A program made the position numbers and the translations under genes. A DNA stretch of 64,000 nt from Betaproteobacteria bacterium (lineage in GTDB: Bacteria > Pseudomonadota > Gammaproteobacteria > Burkholderiales > SG8-39): NCBI GenBank assembly GCA_004297625.1, contig SCTY01000064.1:124001-188000 (forward strand), read 5' to 3'. The notes beneath the pieces were generated by a model that was not told where the DNA came from, searched no databases, and worked only from the letters and a program-made list of their open reading frames with translations. The number at the start of each line of letters is the position of its first letter. The stretch's first letter is position 1. Of this stretch, positions 41,989 to 51,331 are shown one piece after another.

Positions 41989-42706
41989 CGGCGCCGAATC
42001 CGAGGTAGTACTGCGCCAGTTCTTGGTCGGCAAGCAGCCCTTGCGCGCTGGTCTCGTGCACGACCCGCCCTACGTCGAGCACATAGCAGCGGGTGGCAAC
42101 CGCCACGGCGGCGTCCGGGTTCTGCTCAACCAGAAGCATGGTCAAGCCGGAGTCGCGCAGCTCGGTCAACGCCTCGACGATCGAGGAAACCACGAGGGGC
42201 GCGAGCCCCATGGAGGGCTCGTCGAGGAGCAAGAGCTTCGGCCTGGACATCAGCGCGCGTCCGATGGCCAGCATCATCTGCTCACCGCCGGAAAGCGTCC
42301 CGGCTTGCTGGTTGCGTCGCTCCTTCAATCGGGGGAACAGGGCGAATACCCTTTCCAGATCCTCCGCGATGGCCGACCTACCCCCGCGCCTATAGCGTAC
42401 ATATGCGCCGAGGCCGAGATTCTGCTGCACGGTAAGCGGCCCGAAGAGCTGGCGGCCTTCCATCACCTGTGCGACGCCCGCTCCGACGAGCTGGTGCGGC
42501 TCCGTTTCCAGTACGCTCCGGCCAGCGATCTCGATGCGGCCCCGCGTCGGGCGCAGAAAACCCGATAGGGTGCGCAGGAGCGTTGTCTTCCCCGCGCCGT
42601 TCGGGCCCAGCATCGCGACGGCCTCGCCCGCTGCCACGTTCAGCGTTATGCCGTGGAGGACCTCGACTTTCCCATACGAGACATAGATATCGTCAACCCT
42701 GAGCAA
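41981..42706 (-). CDS. livF: Branched-chain-type ABC transporter ATP-binding protein LivF
   Basis: About 241 residues. Walker A GPNGAGKTT (34-42), signature LSGGEQMMLAIGRALMS, Walker B LLLLDEPSMGLAPLVV and H-loop VEQNPDAA are typical of LivF. TTG 42706 was chosen because GGGAGG lies 7 bases before it; the ORF extends 8 codons further to another TTG. It works with LivG on the inner face of the importer. The start overlaps the livG end, and the stop overlaps the TetR start. Confidence 0.9.
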   Translation of the reverse strand: MLRVDDIYVSYGKVEVLHGITLNVAAGEAVAMLGPNGAGKTTLLRTLSGFLRPTRGRIEIAGRSVLETEPHQLVGAGVAQVMEGRQLFGPLTVQQNLGLGAYVRYRRGGRSAIAEDLERVFALFPRLKERRNQQAGTLSGGEQMMLAIGRALMSRPKLLLLDEPSMGLAPLVVSSIVEALTELRDSGLTMLLVEQNPDAAVAVATRCYVLDVGRVVHETSAQGLLADQELAQYYLGFGADE

Positions 42707-43475
42707 GCTGCGCCTCCCGACCGCGACCAAGATATGCCGCGATGACGCGCTCGTCGTTGGCGATCTGGTCTGGAGGTCCCTCGACCAGCTTCTCGCCGAA
42801 GTTGAGCACCACCACGTGCTGGGCAGTCCTCAGCACGAAGCGCATGTTGTGCTCGACGAGAAACACGGCAATCCCCTTGTCGCGTATCTTGATCAGGGTT
42901 TCCTTGAGTCCCCGCACCTCCGCGTGGGTGAGCCCGGCGGCCGGCTCGTCCAGCATCAGGACTTTCGGTCGCGTGGCCAAAGCACGGGCCACTTCCACCA
43001 TTCGCTGCTGGCCCAGCGCCAACGCGCCGGCGCGCCGATCCGCGAGGTGCGCCAGGTTCATGAACACGAGCTCCTGCATTGCACGATCGGCCACGTCATG
43101 GTCCTCGTGGACCGCGGAAGGGAACCGCAACCCGGTAGCGAGCAGTCCCGCGGGCGCCTCGACCCTTGTTCCCACCATCACATTCTCGAGGACCGTCATC
43201 TGCCCGAAGATGTGCGGCGTCTGGAACGACCTGCCGATCCCCGCCATGCAGATGCGGTGCGGAGCGAGCCTCGTGAGGTCCTGGGCTCCGAGCGTGATAC
43301 GGCCGCTCGTCGGCCTGATCAGGCCCGACACCATGTTGAACGTCGTCGTCTTGCCGGCGCCGTTGGGCCCTATGAGCGCGGTGATGCGTGCAGGCTCGAC
43401 CGTGAAGCTGAGATCCGATACCGCGACCAGCCCGCCAAAGCGGCGCGACACGCCTTCGAGCTGCAGCCGGCTCAC
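42693..43475 (-). CDS. livG: Branched-chain-type ABC transporter ATP-binding protein LivG
   Basis: A 260-residue ATPase with Walker A GPNGAGKTT (36-44), the long LivG insert (GTRVEAPAGLL...), signature-region LALGQQRMVEVARAL (with ALGQ in place of LSGG, common in LivG), Walker B MLDEPAAGL and H-loop VEHNMRF. GTG 43475 overlaps the livM stop (GTGA) with AAAGGAG upstream. The much longer frame is antisense-like shadow of livM. It pairs with LivF. Confidence 0.9.
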   Translation of the reverse strand: MSRLQLEGVSRRFGGLVAVSDLSFTVEPARITALIGPNGAGKTTTFNMVSGLIRPTSGRITLGAQDLTRLAPHRICMAGIGRSFQTPHIFGQMTVLENVMVGTRVEAPAGLLATGLRFPSAVHEDHDVADRAMQELVFMNLAHLADRRAGALALGQQRMVEVARALATRPKVLMLDEPAAGLTHAEVRGLKETLIKIRDKGIAVFLVEHNMRFVLRTAQHVVVLNFGEKLVEGPPDQIANDERVIAAYLGRGREAQLAQG

Positions 43476-44470
43476 CCCGCGGGCTCCTTTACCTCGTCCT
43501 TGGACGCCGCTCGACGCCGGCCGATCCAGTGCGCCGCGTCCTGGAACAAGCCGGTGATCCCGTTTGGCATGAACATGAGGGCGAGGACCAGCACCACGCC
43601 GTACACGAGCATCGCGTACTGCCGGTATGCGCCGAGCATGCTGGGCAGCACGGTGACAAACACCGCGCCGAACACCGCCCCCCACAAGCTGTTGACTCCC
43701 CCTATCGCGACCATGATGACCAGCATGATGGAGAGGCTGACGGAAAAGGTATCGGGGCTGACGAAGGAAACGTAGTGCGCGTAAAGGGAGCCGCCGAGGC
43801 CGGCGAAGACCGCGCTCAGCACGAACATGATGCTCATCATGGCCGGCACGTTGACCCCCATGGCGCTCGCCGCCACCTCGTTCTCGGCGATCGCGCGCAA
43901 GGCCCGGCCGTATTTGGAGCGGATCAGGTTGTAGGAGAACCCGACCACCGCTACCGCAAGCAGCCACACCAGGTAGTAGTACTTCGTCGTGGTGTCGAGC
44001 TTGTAGCCAAACACCTCGGGAGCCGGGACGTGGGTGATTCCCGTCGGCCCGCCGGTGATGTCGACCTCCTGGATGAAGAACACCAGCACTATTTCGCTGA
44101 ACGCCAGCGTGGCCATCGCGAGGTAGAAGTGCCGCAGCCGCAGGATCGGCGCGCCGAGCGCCCACGCGATCAGTCCCGGAAGCGCGGAGGCGGCTGCAAG
44201 CGCCAGCCAGAACGAAACGCCGTAGCGCGTGGTCAGGATCGCGGACGTGTAGGCGCCGATGCCGTAGAACGCCGCCTGGGTCAGCGAAAGCTGGCCCGCA
44301 TAGCCGAAGATCAGGCTTAGGCCGGTGCACACGATGATGTAGATGCCGATGAAGACGAGCAGCGTGATGGCAAACGGATGCGGATACACGACCGGCAGCA
44401 CGGCGAGCGCGAACAGGATCGCGCCGATCAGGGGCCGCTGCAGCCCGCTTTTCTTCTTCCTACTTTCCAC
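43472..44470 (-). CDS. livM: Branched-chain-type ABC transporter permease LivM
   Basis: About 332 residues with eight or more transmembrane segments; the TGLSLIFGYAGQLSLTQAAFYGIGAY and RALRAIAENEVAASAMGVN segments are LivM landmarks. GTG 44470 overlaps the livH end by 11 bases with AAGGGC before it; upstream in-frame residues are livH shadow. With LivH it forms the channel. The operon context (molybdenum hydroxylase, cupin) suggests import of an aromatic or heterocyclic acid rather than leucine. Confidence 0.9.
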   Translation of the reverse strand: MESRKKKSGLQRPLIGAILFALAVLPVVYPHPFAITLLVFIGIYIIVCTGLSLIFGYAGQLSLTQAAFYGIGAYTSAILTTRYGVSFWLALAAASALPGLIAWALGAPILRLRHFYLAMATLAFSEIVLVFFIQEVDITGGPTGITHVPAPEVFGYKLDTTTKYYYLVWLLAVAVVGFSYNLIRSKYGRALRAIAENEVAASAMGVNVPAMMSIMFVLSAVFAGLGGSLYAHYVSFVSPDTFSVSLSIMLVIMVAIGGVNSLWGAVFGAVFVTVLPSMLGAYRQYAMLVYGVVLVLALMFMPNGITGLFQDAAHWIGRRRAASKDEVKEPAG

Positions 44471-45326
44471 CCAGAAGCCCTTGGGGCCTGAGCACCAGGA
44501 ACACGATGAGCAGGCCCAGCGCCAGGGCGTCCTTGTACCCCGACGATATAAGGCCGGTGCCGAAGGCCTCCGCGAGCCCCAGGGCAAGGCCGCCGATGAC
44601 CGCTCCAAGGCTGCTGCCCATGCCGCCGATGATCGCGGCCGCAAAGCCCTTCAGCGCCATGATGAGGCCGATGCCGTAGCTCGTGCTGGTGATCGGCGCG
44701 ATCAGCACGCCGCCGAGCCCGCCGAGCGCCGCGGCCAGCGCGAACGCGACCATCACCATGCGGCCGCGATTGATGCCCACCGATGCGGCCGCATCGACGT
44801 TGATCGAGCAGGCGAGCATCGCCTGGCCGAAGATGGTGTAGCGATAGAAGGCCCACAACGCGGCCATGGCGGCGACCGTGCCGCCGAGCACCCAGATCAT
44901 CTGCGGCTGAAGCGTCGCGCCGAAGAACGGAATCGGCGCTTCGCCCGAAAACGAGGACAGGAATATCGGATCCGTGCCCCAGATGAGCAGCGCCGCGGTC
45001 TCGAGGATGATCGATACGCCGAGGGTGATCATGATCAGCGTGAATACCGAGCGGCCACGCATGGGACGGATGGTGAGCGCCTCGACCGCCGCGCCGACGG
45101 CCGTCGTCAGCACTATCGCCGCCAACACGGCGAGCGGCAGCGGCCAGGCGAGCGTATTGGCGAACGTGGTCGCGATCAGGCCGCCGAGCATCACGAACTG
45201 CCCCTGCGCGAAATTGATGATTCCCGTCGCATTGAATATCAACGTGAATCCGAGCGCCACCAACGCGTATATGCTGCCGACCGTCACGCCGCTCACGGCG
45301 AATTGCAGCAGCACATCGGTGTTCAT
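44460..45326 (-). CDS. livH: Branched-chain-type ABC transporter permease LivH
   Basis: A 288-residue permease with about eight transmembrane helices. The N-terminal VTVGSIYALVALGFTLIF followed by ATGIINFAQGQFVMLG is a LivH hallmark, and GGMGSSLGAVIGGLALGLAE precedes the C-terminus. ATG 45326 starts 55 bases after the cupin stop. It is the membrane partner of LivM in the importer encoded by the 46885-41981 operon. Confidence 0.92.
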   Translation of the reverse strand: MNTDVLLQFAVSGVTVGSIYALVALGFTLIFNATGIINFAQGQFVMLGGLIATTFANTLAWPLPLAVLAAIVLTTAVGAAVEALTIRPMRGRSVFTLIMITLGVSIILETAALLIWGTDPIFLSSFSGEAPIPFFGATLQPQMIWVLGGTVAAMAALWAFYRYTIFGQAMLACSINVDAAASVGINRGRMVMVAFALAAALGGLGGVLIAPITSTSYGIGLIMALKGFAAAIIGGMGSSLGAVIGGLALGLAEAFGTGLISSGYKDALALGLLIVFLVLRPQGLLGGK

Positions 45327-45381
45327 AGAAGCACGATGGTTCCCAGGCAGCAGCGCGACCGGGCACCGGCCGCGCGTCCGG

Positions 45382-45735
45382 TCAGCGCTTTTGCAGGAAG
45401 TCCTGTCGAATCGGGGTGTAGAACTCCAGGTCCACCGAGTCGGGTTCGAGGACGTCGTAGCCGTGCTCCACGTTGCCCGGGATGAGCACGACGTCGCCCG
45501 GGCCCACTTCGCGCTCGACCCCGCCGATTCGGAAACGGAAACGCCCGTGCTGGATGACCGATATCTGCTCGTGCGGGTGCTTGTGCGGCTTCATGGTCAT
45601 GATGTCCTTGAAACGGAACATGCATGCCATGCCCTGCTCGCCGACGATGAACTTTCGGGTGATACGGTCGGTGACGATGTTCTGCGAGCCGTGCGCCTCT
45701 TCGGGAATCCGGCTCCAACGGTAGAAGTGCTCCAA
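45382..45735 (-). CDS. Single-domain cupin protein
   Basis: A 117-residue small beta-barrel. The cupin metal ligands are visible as His51, His53, Glu56 (MKPHKHPHEQ) and His91 (PGNVEHGYD), so a divalent metal site is likely. Small cupins act as isomerases, dioxygenases or ligand sensors. It is inserted between the liv binding protein and livH, which is unusual for a transport operon, and may process the imported compound. The substrate is unknown. Confidence 0.88.
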   Translation of the reverse strand: MEHFYRWSRIPEEAHGSQNIVTDRITRKFIVGEQGMACMFRFKDIMTMKPHKHPHEQISVIQHGRFRFRIGGVEREVGPGDVVLIPGNVEHGYDVLEPDSVDLEFYTPIRQDFLQKR

Positions 45736-45754
45736 GAGTTCTCTCCTGTTTCGA

Positions 45755-46885
45755 CTACTTCTGTGCCCGGACGAATTTGCCGTTTTCGACTTTCACGAAC
45801 ACGATGCTCGACGGATCGGGCTCGTGCACGCTCTTGGAATAGCGCAGAATCGCGGCCGCGCCGTCGTAACGCACGGTTTCGAGCGCCTGGCGGAGCTTGT
45901 CGGAATCCGCATCGTTTCCCGCTTTCGCGAGCGCCGTGGCCGCGACGCTCACCATGTCGTAACCGACGCTTTCGAAGACCTCGGGCAGCTTGTTCCTCTT
46001 GCTGCGGAAAAGCTCCACGAAATGCTTCTGTCGGGGCAAGGGGTCGTCGGCGGCGATGAAGGACTGCAGGATCACGCCCTTGGCCGCCGGGCCGGCGGTC
46101 GTGATCATCGGCTTGGTCGCCATGGATACCGGCCCGATGATCGGGACGTTGATCCCCAGCAGGCGCGCGTTCTTCACGCTGATCGCGCCCGCGGGGTTGG
46201 CGAACCAGGACACGAGCACCTGCGGGTTGGCTGCGCGAATGTTGGTGAGCTGAGGGGTGAAGTCGGTGTCGCCGTCGTTGCCGCGCTCTTCCCGCGCGAT
46301 CTCCACGCCGTACTTGCCCTTCAGCTTCTGAAACGATTCGGAGCCGATCTGGCCGTACTCGCGGCTCAGGCGCAGCATGCCGACGCGTTTGACGTGCAGG
46401 TCCTTGGTCATGTAAGCGAGCATCCGATCCACGACCGACTCGAAGTCCGCAAGGAAGTAGAACGTGTAAGGCAGCAGGCGCAGGTCCTGCTTCGTCCAAG
46501 CCGTCGGCGACAGCTGCACGACGCGGTGTTTCTCGACCACGGCCGCCAACGCGTTCGCGGTGGACCCGAAGCTCGCGCCCAGGATCATGTGCACGCCGTT
46601 CTCGGTGATGAGCTTGCTGGCGAGAATCACCGCCTGGTCGGGCTTGCTCTGGTCGTCCTCTATGAGCACCTGCAATTGCCGGCCGTTCACGCCGCCGCGC
46701 GCGTTGATCTCGGCTACGGCCACCTCGATTCCGTCCTTCGTCGGCACGCCGTTCGGCGCCACCGGCCCGCTCAACGAAAGCACCGCGCCCAGCACGTAGG
46801 GCGGCTTGCCTTGGGCCTGCGCCGCGCCCGGAACGACGAACAAACCCGCAGCCAGGACTGCAATTGCGCTTTTCCAGCTTCGCAT
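45755..46885 (-). CDS. Branched-chain-type ABC transporter substrate-binding protein (LivK-like)
   Basis: A 376-residue periplasmic binding protein, signal peptide about 1-24 (PGAAQA). LGAVLSLSGPVAPNGVPTKDGIEVAVAEINARGGVNGR (quoted in pieces: LSLSGPV, AEINARGG) is the classical type-1 PBP N-terminus; DDQSKPDQAV and YDMVSVAATALAKAG also fit. It captures the solute for LivHMGF. It is the first gene of the minus operon, divergent from the hydantoinase A gene at 46996 across 110 bases that contain the TGAACGTTCA palindrome. Confidence 0.9.
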   Translation of the reverse strand: MRSWKSAIAVLAAGLFVVPGAAQAQGKPPYVLGAVLSLSGPVAPNGVPTKDGIEVAVAEINARGGVNGRQLQVLIEDDQSKPDQAVILASKLITENGVHMILGASFGSTANALAAVVEKHRVVQLSPTAWTKQDLRLLPYTFYFLADFESVVDRMLAYMTKDLHVKRVGMLRLSREYGQIGSESFQKLKGKYGVEIAREERGNDGDTDFTPQLTNIRAANPQVLVSWFANPAGAISVKNARLLGINVPIIGPVSMATKPMITTAGPAAKGVILQSFIAADDPLPRQKHFVELFRSKRNKLPEVFESVGYDMVSVAATALAKAGNDADSDKLRQALETVRYDGAAAILRYSKSVHEPDPSSIVFVKVENGKFVRAQK

Positions 46886-46953
46886 AATTCCCCTCCTCTA
46901 GAGGTGCCTATGACCCGCGTGCCGCGACGAACGGGTCGCAACAGGGTCTTGAC

Positions 46954-46963
46954 TGAACGTTCA
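46954..46963. promoter_or_regulatory. Palindrome TGAACGTTCA, candidate TetR operator
   Basis: A perfect 10-base palindrome, within TTGACTGAACGTTCAAACAG, in the 110-base region between the divergent livK-like and hyuA starts. Sites of this type (GAACGTTC core) are common TetR-family operators. The TetR gene at 41299-41988 is in the operon that starts here. The TTGACT overlapping its left side could also serve as a -35 box. Confidence 0.5.
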
Positions 46964-46995
46964 AACAGGTCCGAAAGTAGCGGCAAGGAAGTGCC

Positions 46996-49125
46996 ATGTC
47001 AAGCGAGCAGGAGGCGATAGTGGTCGGCAACGAATCTCTTCACATTGCGGTGGATATCGGCGGCACATTCACCGATTGCGTGCTGCAGGGAGAGCGCGGA
47101 TTCAGGTTCGTATCCAAGGCGCTGACCACCAAGGCGGACCCCTCGATCGGAGTGATGGATTGCCTCGCTTCGGCGGCGTCCCGCCTCGGCGTGCCGGTCA
47201 GCCGGCTGCTGGAGCGCACGGTTTCGTTTGTGCACGGCACCACCGTCGGCACCAATGCGCTCACCGAGCGGCGCGGCGTGAGGACCGGACTGCTGATGAC
47301 GAAGGGGCACGAGCAGGCAATCACCATCGGCCGGGTGCGGCAGAAGGTCACCGGCCTTTCCGAGCGGGAAAAGATCCACGTCACGCACCTCGCGAAGGCG
47401 ACGCCGCCGATCGTGGCGCCGGAATTCATCAAGCCGGTCACCGAGCGGCTCGACAAGAACGGCAAGATCGTCGTGCCTCTCGACCTGGCAAGCGCCGAGC
47501 GCGCGGTGGACGAGCTCGTCGAGCGCGAAATCCAGGCGCTCGCCATCTGCCTGCTCTGGTCTTTCGTGAACCCGGCCCACGAGCACCAGATCGGCGCGCT
47601 CGTACGCAAGAAGCATCCGCAGCTTTTCGTCTCGCTTTCGTCGGAGATCGCCCCTCGCCTGGGCGAATACGAGCGCTGCGTGTCCACGGTGTTCAACTCC
47701 TACATCGGACCGATCGTCGGCAGCTACGTGGCGACGCTCGACCGCCGCTTGAAGGAGCAGGGAATGAAGTGCGATCTGCTCGTCATGCAATCGAACGGCG
47801 GGCTGACCACCGTCAGCGCGGTGGCGGGCCGTCCGCTTCTCACCGTGGACTCCGGCCCGGCCGGCGGCGTCCTCGGGGCGCGCTTCCTTTCGGAGCTGAT
47901 CGACCAGAAGCAGATGATCTGCGCCGATGTCGGCGGCACGACCTTCGACGTCGGCATCGTCGCCAAGGATCGGACCGAAACCGATCCGGCGCCCGTGATA
48001 GACCGCTACTCGTATCTGGTGCCGAAGATCTTCGTCAAGTCGATCGGCGCAGGCGGCGGCAGCATCGCCTGGATCGACGACGGCGGCAGCCTGCGCGTCG
48101 GGCCGCAAAGCGCCGGGGCGAACCCGGGCCCCGCGGCCTACGGGACGGGGGGCACGGACGCCACGGTCACGGACGCGCACGTCGCGCTCGGCTACCTCAC
48201 GCCCGAGTTTCCCCTCGGTGGCACGGTGCAGGTCAGAAAAGACCTCTCCGAGGAAGCGCTTTCGAGGCTCGGCAAACGGCTGGCAATGGAAACGATCGAG
48301 GTGGCCGCGGGGATCCTGAGCATCTCGAACGCCCAGATGGCAGACCTGATCCGCAAGGTGACGGTGGAGCGCGGCCTGGATCCGCGCAAGTTCGCCCTGC
48401 TGGTCTATGGAGGCGCCGGACCGGTTTTCGCCGCATTCCTCGCGAAGGAGATCGGCACTACGCTCGCCTACATCCCTTCCGAGTCCGGCGTCTTCTCCGC
48501 GCTCGGCATGCTGACCACCGACATCAAGCTGCAGGAGGAAAGCTCGGTTTCCTACCGGCTTCCGATCGAGGGCTCGGACCTCGAGGAGCTCAACCGGCAG
48601 TTCAACGCTCTGGACGAAAAAGTGCGGAAGCGATTCCAGCTGGCGGGGCTCGGCAGCGGCCGGGTCGAGCTCGTGCGCTCGGTCGATATGCGCTTCGGCA
48701 TGCAGGTCCATGAGCTCGAGGTCGGCGCCCCGGCACGCGACCTGAGCCTCGAGGATGCGCGGAGGCTGGGCGAGGACTTTCCATCGCTTTACGAAGCCAC
48801 CTACGGAAAAAACAGCGCCTATACTGCCGCGGGAATCGACCTCGTGACTTTGCGCTCCTCGGGCATCATCCCCATGACGCGTCCCGACCTCCGCGCGGGG
48901 GAAGCGCGCGCCTCCCGCGCTTCGCTCATCGGAGAGCGCATGGCCTACTTTCCGAGCGCGGGCGGCTTCGTCGCCACCGCGGTCCACTCCGGCGAGCACC
49001 TCGCGACGGACCAGAGAATCGAGGGCCCGGCAATCATCCAGCGATTCGCCGACACCGTCGTGATACCGCCGCACGCGCACGCGGTAGTGGATCGCTTCGG
49101 CGGTATCGCACTGACAGTGGAGTGA
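46996..49125 (+). CDS. Hydantoinase/oxoprolinase A-type (acetone carboxylase beta-like) subunit
   Basis: A 709-residue HyuA-family ATPase. The actin-fold phosphate loop DIGGTFTDCVL (20-30), HGTTVGTNALTERRG, ADVGGTTFDVGIV and the second phosphate loop region GAGGGSIAWID are intact. ATG 46996 has AAGGAA 6 bases upstream. It works with the next gene (4 bases away) either to hydrolyse a cyclic imide or, given the partner's Cys-rich C-terminal domain, to carboxylate a ketone using ATP. The operon continues with a fumarylacetoacetate hydrolase-like enzyme, an AKR and a Qor-like dehydrogenase. Confidence 0.92.
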   Translation: MSSEQEAIVVGNESLHIAVDIGGTFTDCVLQGERGFRFVSKALTTKADPSIGVMDCLASAASRLGVPVSRLLERTVSFVHGTTVGTNALTERRGVRTGLLMTKGHEQAITIGRVRQKVTGLSEREKIHVTHLAKATPPIVAPEFIKPVTERLDKNGKIVVPLDLASAERAVDELVEREIQALAICLLWSFVNPAHEHQIGALVRKKHPQLFVSLSSEIAPRLGEYERCVSTVFNSYIGPIVGSYVATLDRRLKEQGMKCDLLVMQSNGGLTTVSAVAGRPLLTVDSGPAGGVLGARFLSELIDQKQMICADVGGTTFDVGIVAKDRTETDPAPVIDRYSYLVPKIFVKSIGAGGGSIAWIDDGGSLRVGPQSAGANPGPAAYGTGGTDATVTDAHVALGYLTPEFPLGGTVQVRKDLSEEALSRLGKRLAMETIEVAAGILSISNAQMADLIRKVTVERGLDPRKFALLVYGGAGPVFAAFLAKEIGTTLAYIPSESGVFSALGMLTTDIKLQEESSVSYRLPIEGSDLEELNRQFNALDEKVRKRFQLAGLGSGRVELVRSVDMRFGMQVHELEVGAPARDLSLEDARRLGEDFPSLYEATYGKNSAYTAAGIDLVTLRSSGIIPMTRPDLRAGEARASRASLIGERMAYFPSAGGFVATAVHSGEHLATDQRIEGPAIIQRFADTVVIPPHAHAVVDRFGGIALTVE

Positions 49126-49129
49126 GCTC

Positions 49130-51331
49130 ATGGACACGCGAAAACAGCTTGACCTCGTTACGTTCGAAGTCCTCCGCCATCGCCTGTGGGAGATCAACGA
49201 CGAGATGGGCGTCATGGCGGGCCGCATCTCCGGCTCGCCGGCGGTGTACGAGTCGGGCGACTTCAACTCCGCCTTGCTGACGGCCGACGGCAGAGGCCTC
49301 TTCACCGGCGTCTACGTCATCAGGCAGTCGGCGGCGCTCGACGTGATGGTGCAGTCGGTCATCCGCTCGTTCGACGGCGACATCGAAGACGGCGACATGT
49401 TCCTCACCAACGACCCCTGGTACGGCGCGCTGCACGCCATGGATTACGCGGTGGTGGCGCCGGTCTTCTGGGAAGGGCAATGCGTCGCGTGGAGCGGCGT
49501 AGTCATGCACGAGATGGACGTGGGCGGCCCGCGGCCGGGCAGCTGGAGCGTCGGCGCGCGCAACGTCTACGAGGAGTGCCCGCTGATGCCGCCGGTCAAG
49601 ATCGTGAGCGGGGGTCGCTTCCGCAAGGACGTCGAGGGAGTGTATCTGCGCAACTCGCGCACCGCGCAGATCAACGCGCTGAATCTGCGCGCGAAGATCT
49701 CCTCGCAGGCCACCACCCACGAGCGCCTGCGGGAGATCATCCGGGAGTACGGGCTCAGCACCTTCCTCGCCCTGCAGGAGCAAATCATCGATTATGTGAG
49801 CCGCAGCGTGCGCAAGAGGGTTTCGCGCCTTCCAGACGGCGTGTTCCACGCCACCTGCCTGCTGGAGCACGACGGCGTCAACGATCACCTGTACGAGCTG
49901 AAGCTCGAGCTCACCAAGAGCGGCGAGCGGCTGAAGTTCGACTTCACGGGGACCGACAAGCAGGCGGGCGGCGCGGTCAATTGCGCCTACAGCGGCCTCA
50001 TCGGCGGGGTCACCCAGGTGCTCTTTCCGCTGCTGTGCTTCGACCTGCCCTGGTCGCAGGGCGCGCTGCTCGGCTGCATAGACATCGTGTCGGAGGACGG
50101 CACCATCAACAACTGCACGTTCCCGGCGGCGACGAGCATGGCGACGGTGAATGCCTCGCAGGCGACCGGCAACCTCGTCTGGGAGGCGATGGCGAAGCTC
50201 TACGGCTGCTCGGAGGAGCTCAAGGACGAGGTCATCGCGCTCGGTTATGGCGGCGTAAACATGGCGGTCCTCGCCGGCAGGCAGGCAAGCGGCGCGCCCT
50301 TCGTCAACATGTTCACCGACTCCGTTGGGGGCGGTGGAGCGCGCACTTTCGCTGATGGAATCGATACCTGCGGGAACTTGATCGCGCCCTCTTACGGCAT
50401 TCCGAACGTCGAACGGATCGAGAGCCTGTTCCCCGTTCTCTATCTGTACCGCAAGGAAAAGCCCGACACCGCGGGAGCCGGGAAGTATCGCGGTGGCGTC
50501 AGCCTGGAGTACATGATCACGCCTTACGGGACGCCGCACGACATCGACGCCATCTTCTTTTCCAGCGGCTGCAGCCATCCCGAGAACAAGGGCGTATGGG
50601 GCGGACTGCCGGGATCCGTGCAGCGCAATCTTCTTTTGCGCAGGACGAATCTCAAGCAAATGCTGCGGAAGGGAGCCATCCCTGGGTGCGCCGAGGACTT
50701 GAAATCGCGGCGCGTGGAGATCCCCCTCGGCAAGGACACGGCCAAGCTGAAGCCGGGGGATATCTGGGTGAATTACTGCTCCGGCGGCGGCGGCTACGGC
50801 GACCCGCTTTTGCGCGATCCCTCCAAAGTGCAGCGTGATGTGAAGATCGGCTTGTGCTCCGCGCCCATGGCGGAGGCGCTGTACGGCGTTTGCCTCGACG
50901 AGACCCTCGCCGTAGACGCGGAGAAGACCTCGCGCTCGAGAGAGGCGCGCCGTAAGGAGCGGCTCAAGGCCGGCAAGCGCTTCGCAGGCCGGGCTGACAG
51001 CGAGGACCGGCAGGGTGTCGGCGAAAAGCTGCTCCCGTGCGGCGAGATGCTCGGCATCTATCGCGGCGACCGGGCACCGGTATATCGCTGCGAATGCTGC
51101 TCCAAGGTGCTCGGTGCGGCCGACGAGGACCTCCGGCGGTTGCTGCTCCTGGTCGAGCAGCCGATCGCCGAGCTGGCGCCGGTGAATGCCTTGGTGGCCG
51201 AGCCAGAGGTCGTCGTGCGCCAGTACTGCTGCCCGGGCTGCGGCACGCTGCTGTCCGCCGACGCGCCGCTGAGCACCTACGATCCGTGGATGCCTGACAT
51301 GAAGCTCGTCTTTTCGGAAAGCGGCGCATGA
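49130..51331 (+). CDS. Hydantoinase B-type subunit fused to a Cys-rich acetone-carboxylase-gamma-like domain
   Basis: A 733-residue protein. Residues 1-about 590 are HyuB-like (LDLVTFEVLRHRLWEINDEM, DMFLTNDPWYGALHAMD, EMDVGGPRPGSW, CSGGGGYGDPLLRDP). The extra ~140-residue tail has CECCSKVLG and CCPGCGTLL, spaced as in the zinc-binding small subunit of acetone or acetophenone carboxylases. Stand-alone HyuB proteins lack this. The fusion argues for an ATP-dependent carboxylase rather than a hydantoinase. The stop overlaps the next gene (ATGA). Confidence 0.87.
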   Translation: MDTRKQLDLVTFEVLRHRLWEINDEMGVMAGRISGSPAVYESGDFNSALLTADGRGLFTGVYVIRQSAALDVMVQSVIRSFDGDIEDGDMFLTNDPWYGALHAMDYAVVAPVFWEGQCVAWSGVVMHEMDVGGPRPGSWSVGARNVYEECPLMPPVKIVSGGRFRKDVEGVYLRNSRTAQINALNLRAKISSQATTHERLREIIREYGLSTFLALQEQIIDYVSRSVRKRVSRLPDGVFHATCLLEHDGVNDHLYELKLELTKSGERLKFDFTGTDKQAGGAVNCAYSGLIGGVTQVLFPLLCFDLPWSQGALLGCIDIVSEDGTINNCTFPAATSMATVNASQATGNLVWEAMAKLYGCSEELKDEVIALGYGGVNMAVLAGRQASGAPFVNMFTDSVGGGGARTFADGIDTCGNLIAPSYGIPNVERIESLFPVLYLYRKEKPDTAGAGKYRGGVSLEYMITPYGTPHDIDAIFFSSGCSHPENKGVWGGLPGSVQRNLLLRRTNLKQMLRKGAIPGCAEDLKSRRVEIPLGKDTAKLKPGDIWVNYCSGGGGYGDPLLRDPSKVQRDVKIGLCSAPMAEALYGVCLDETLAVDAEKTSRSREARRKERLKAGKRFAGRADSEDRQGVGEKLLPCGEMLGIYRGDRAPVYRCECCSKVLGAADEDLRRLLLLVEQPIAELAPVNALVAEPEVVVRQYCCPGCGTLLSADAPLSTYDPWMPDMKLVFSESGA

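Noticed and set aside
46999..49305. 768-codon open frame on the minus strand
   Set aside because: Fully antisense to the hydantoinase A gene; the translation is Arg/His/Asp-rich without any domain, a typical shadow in GC-rich DNA.
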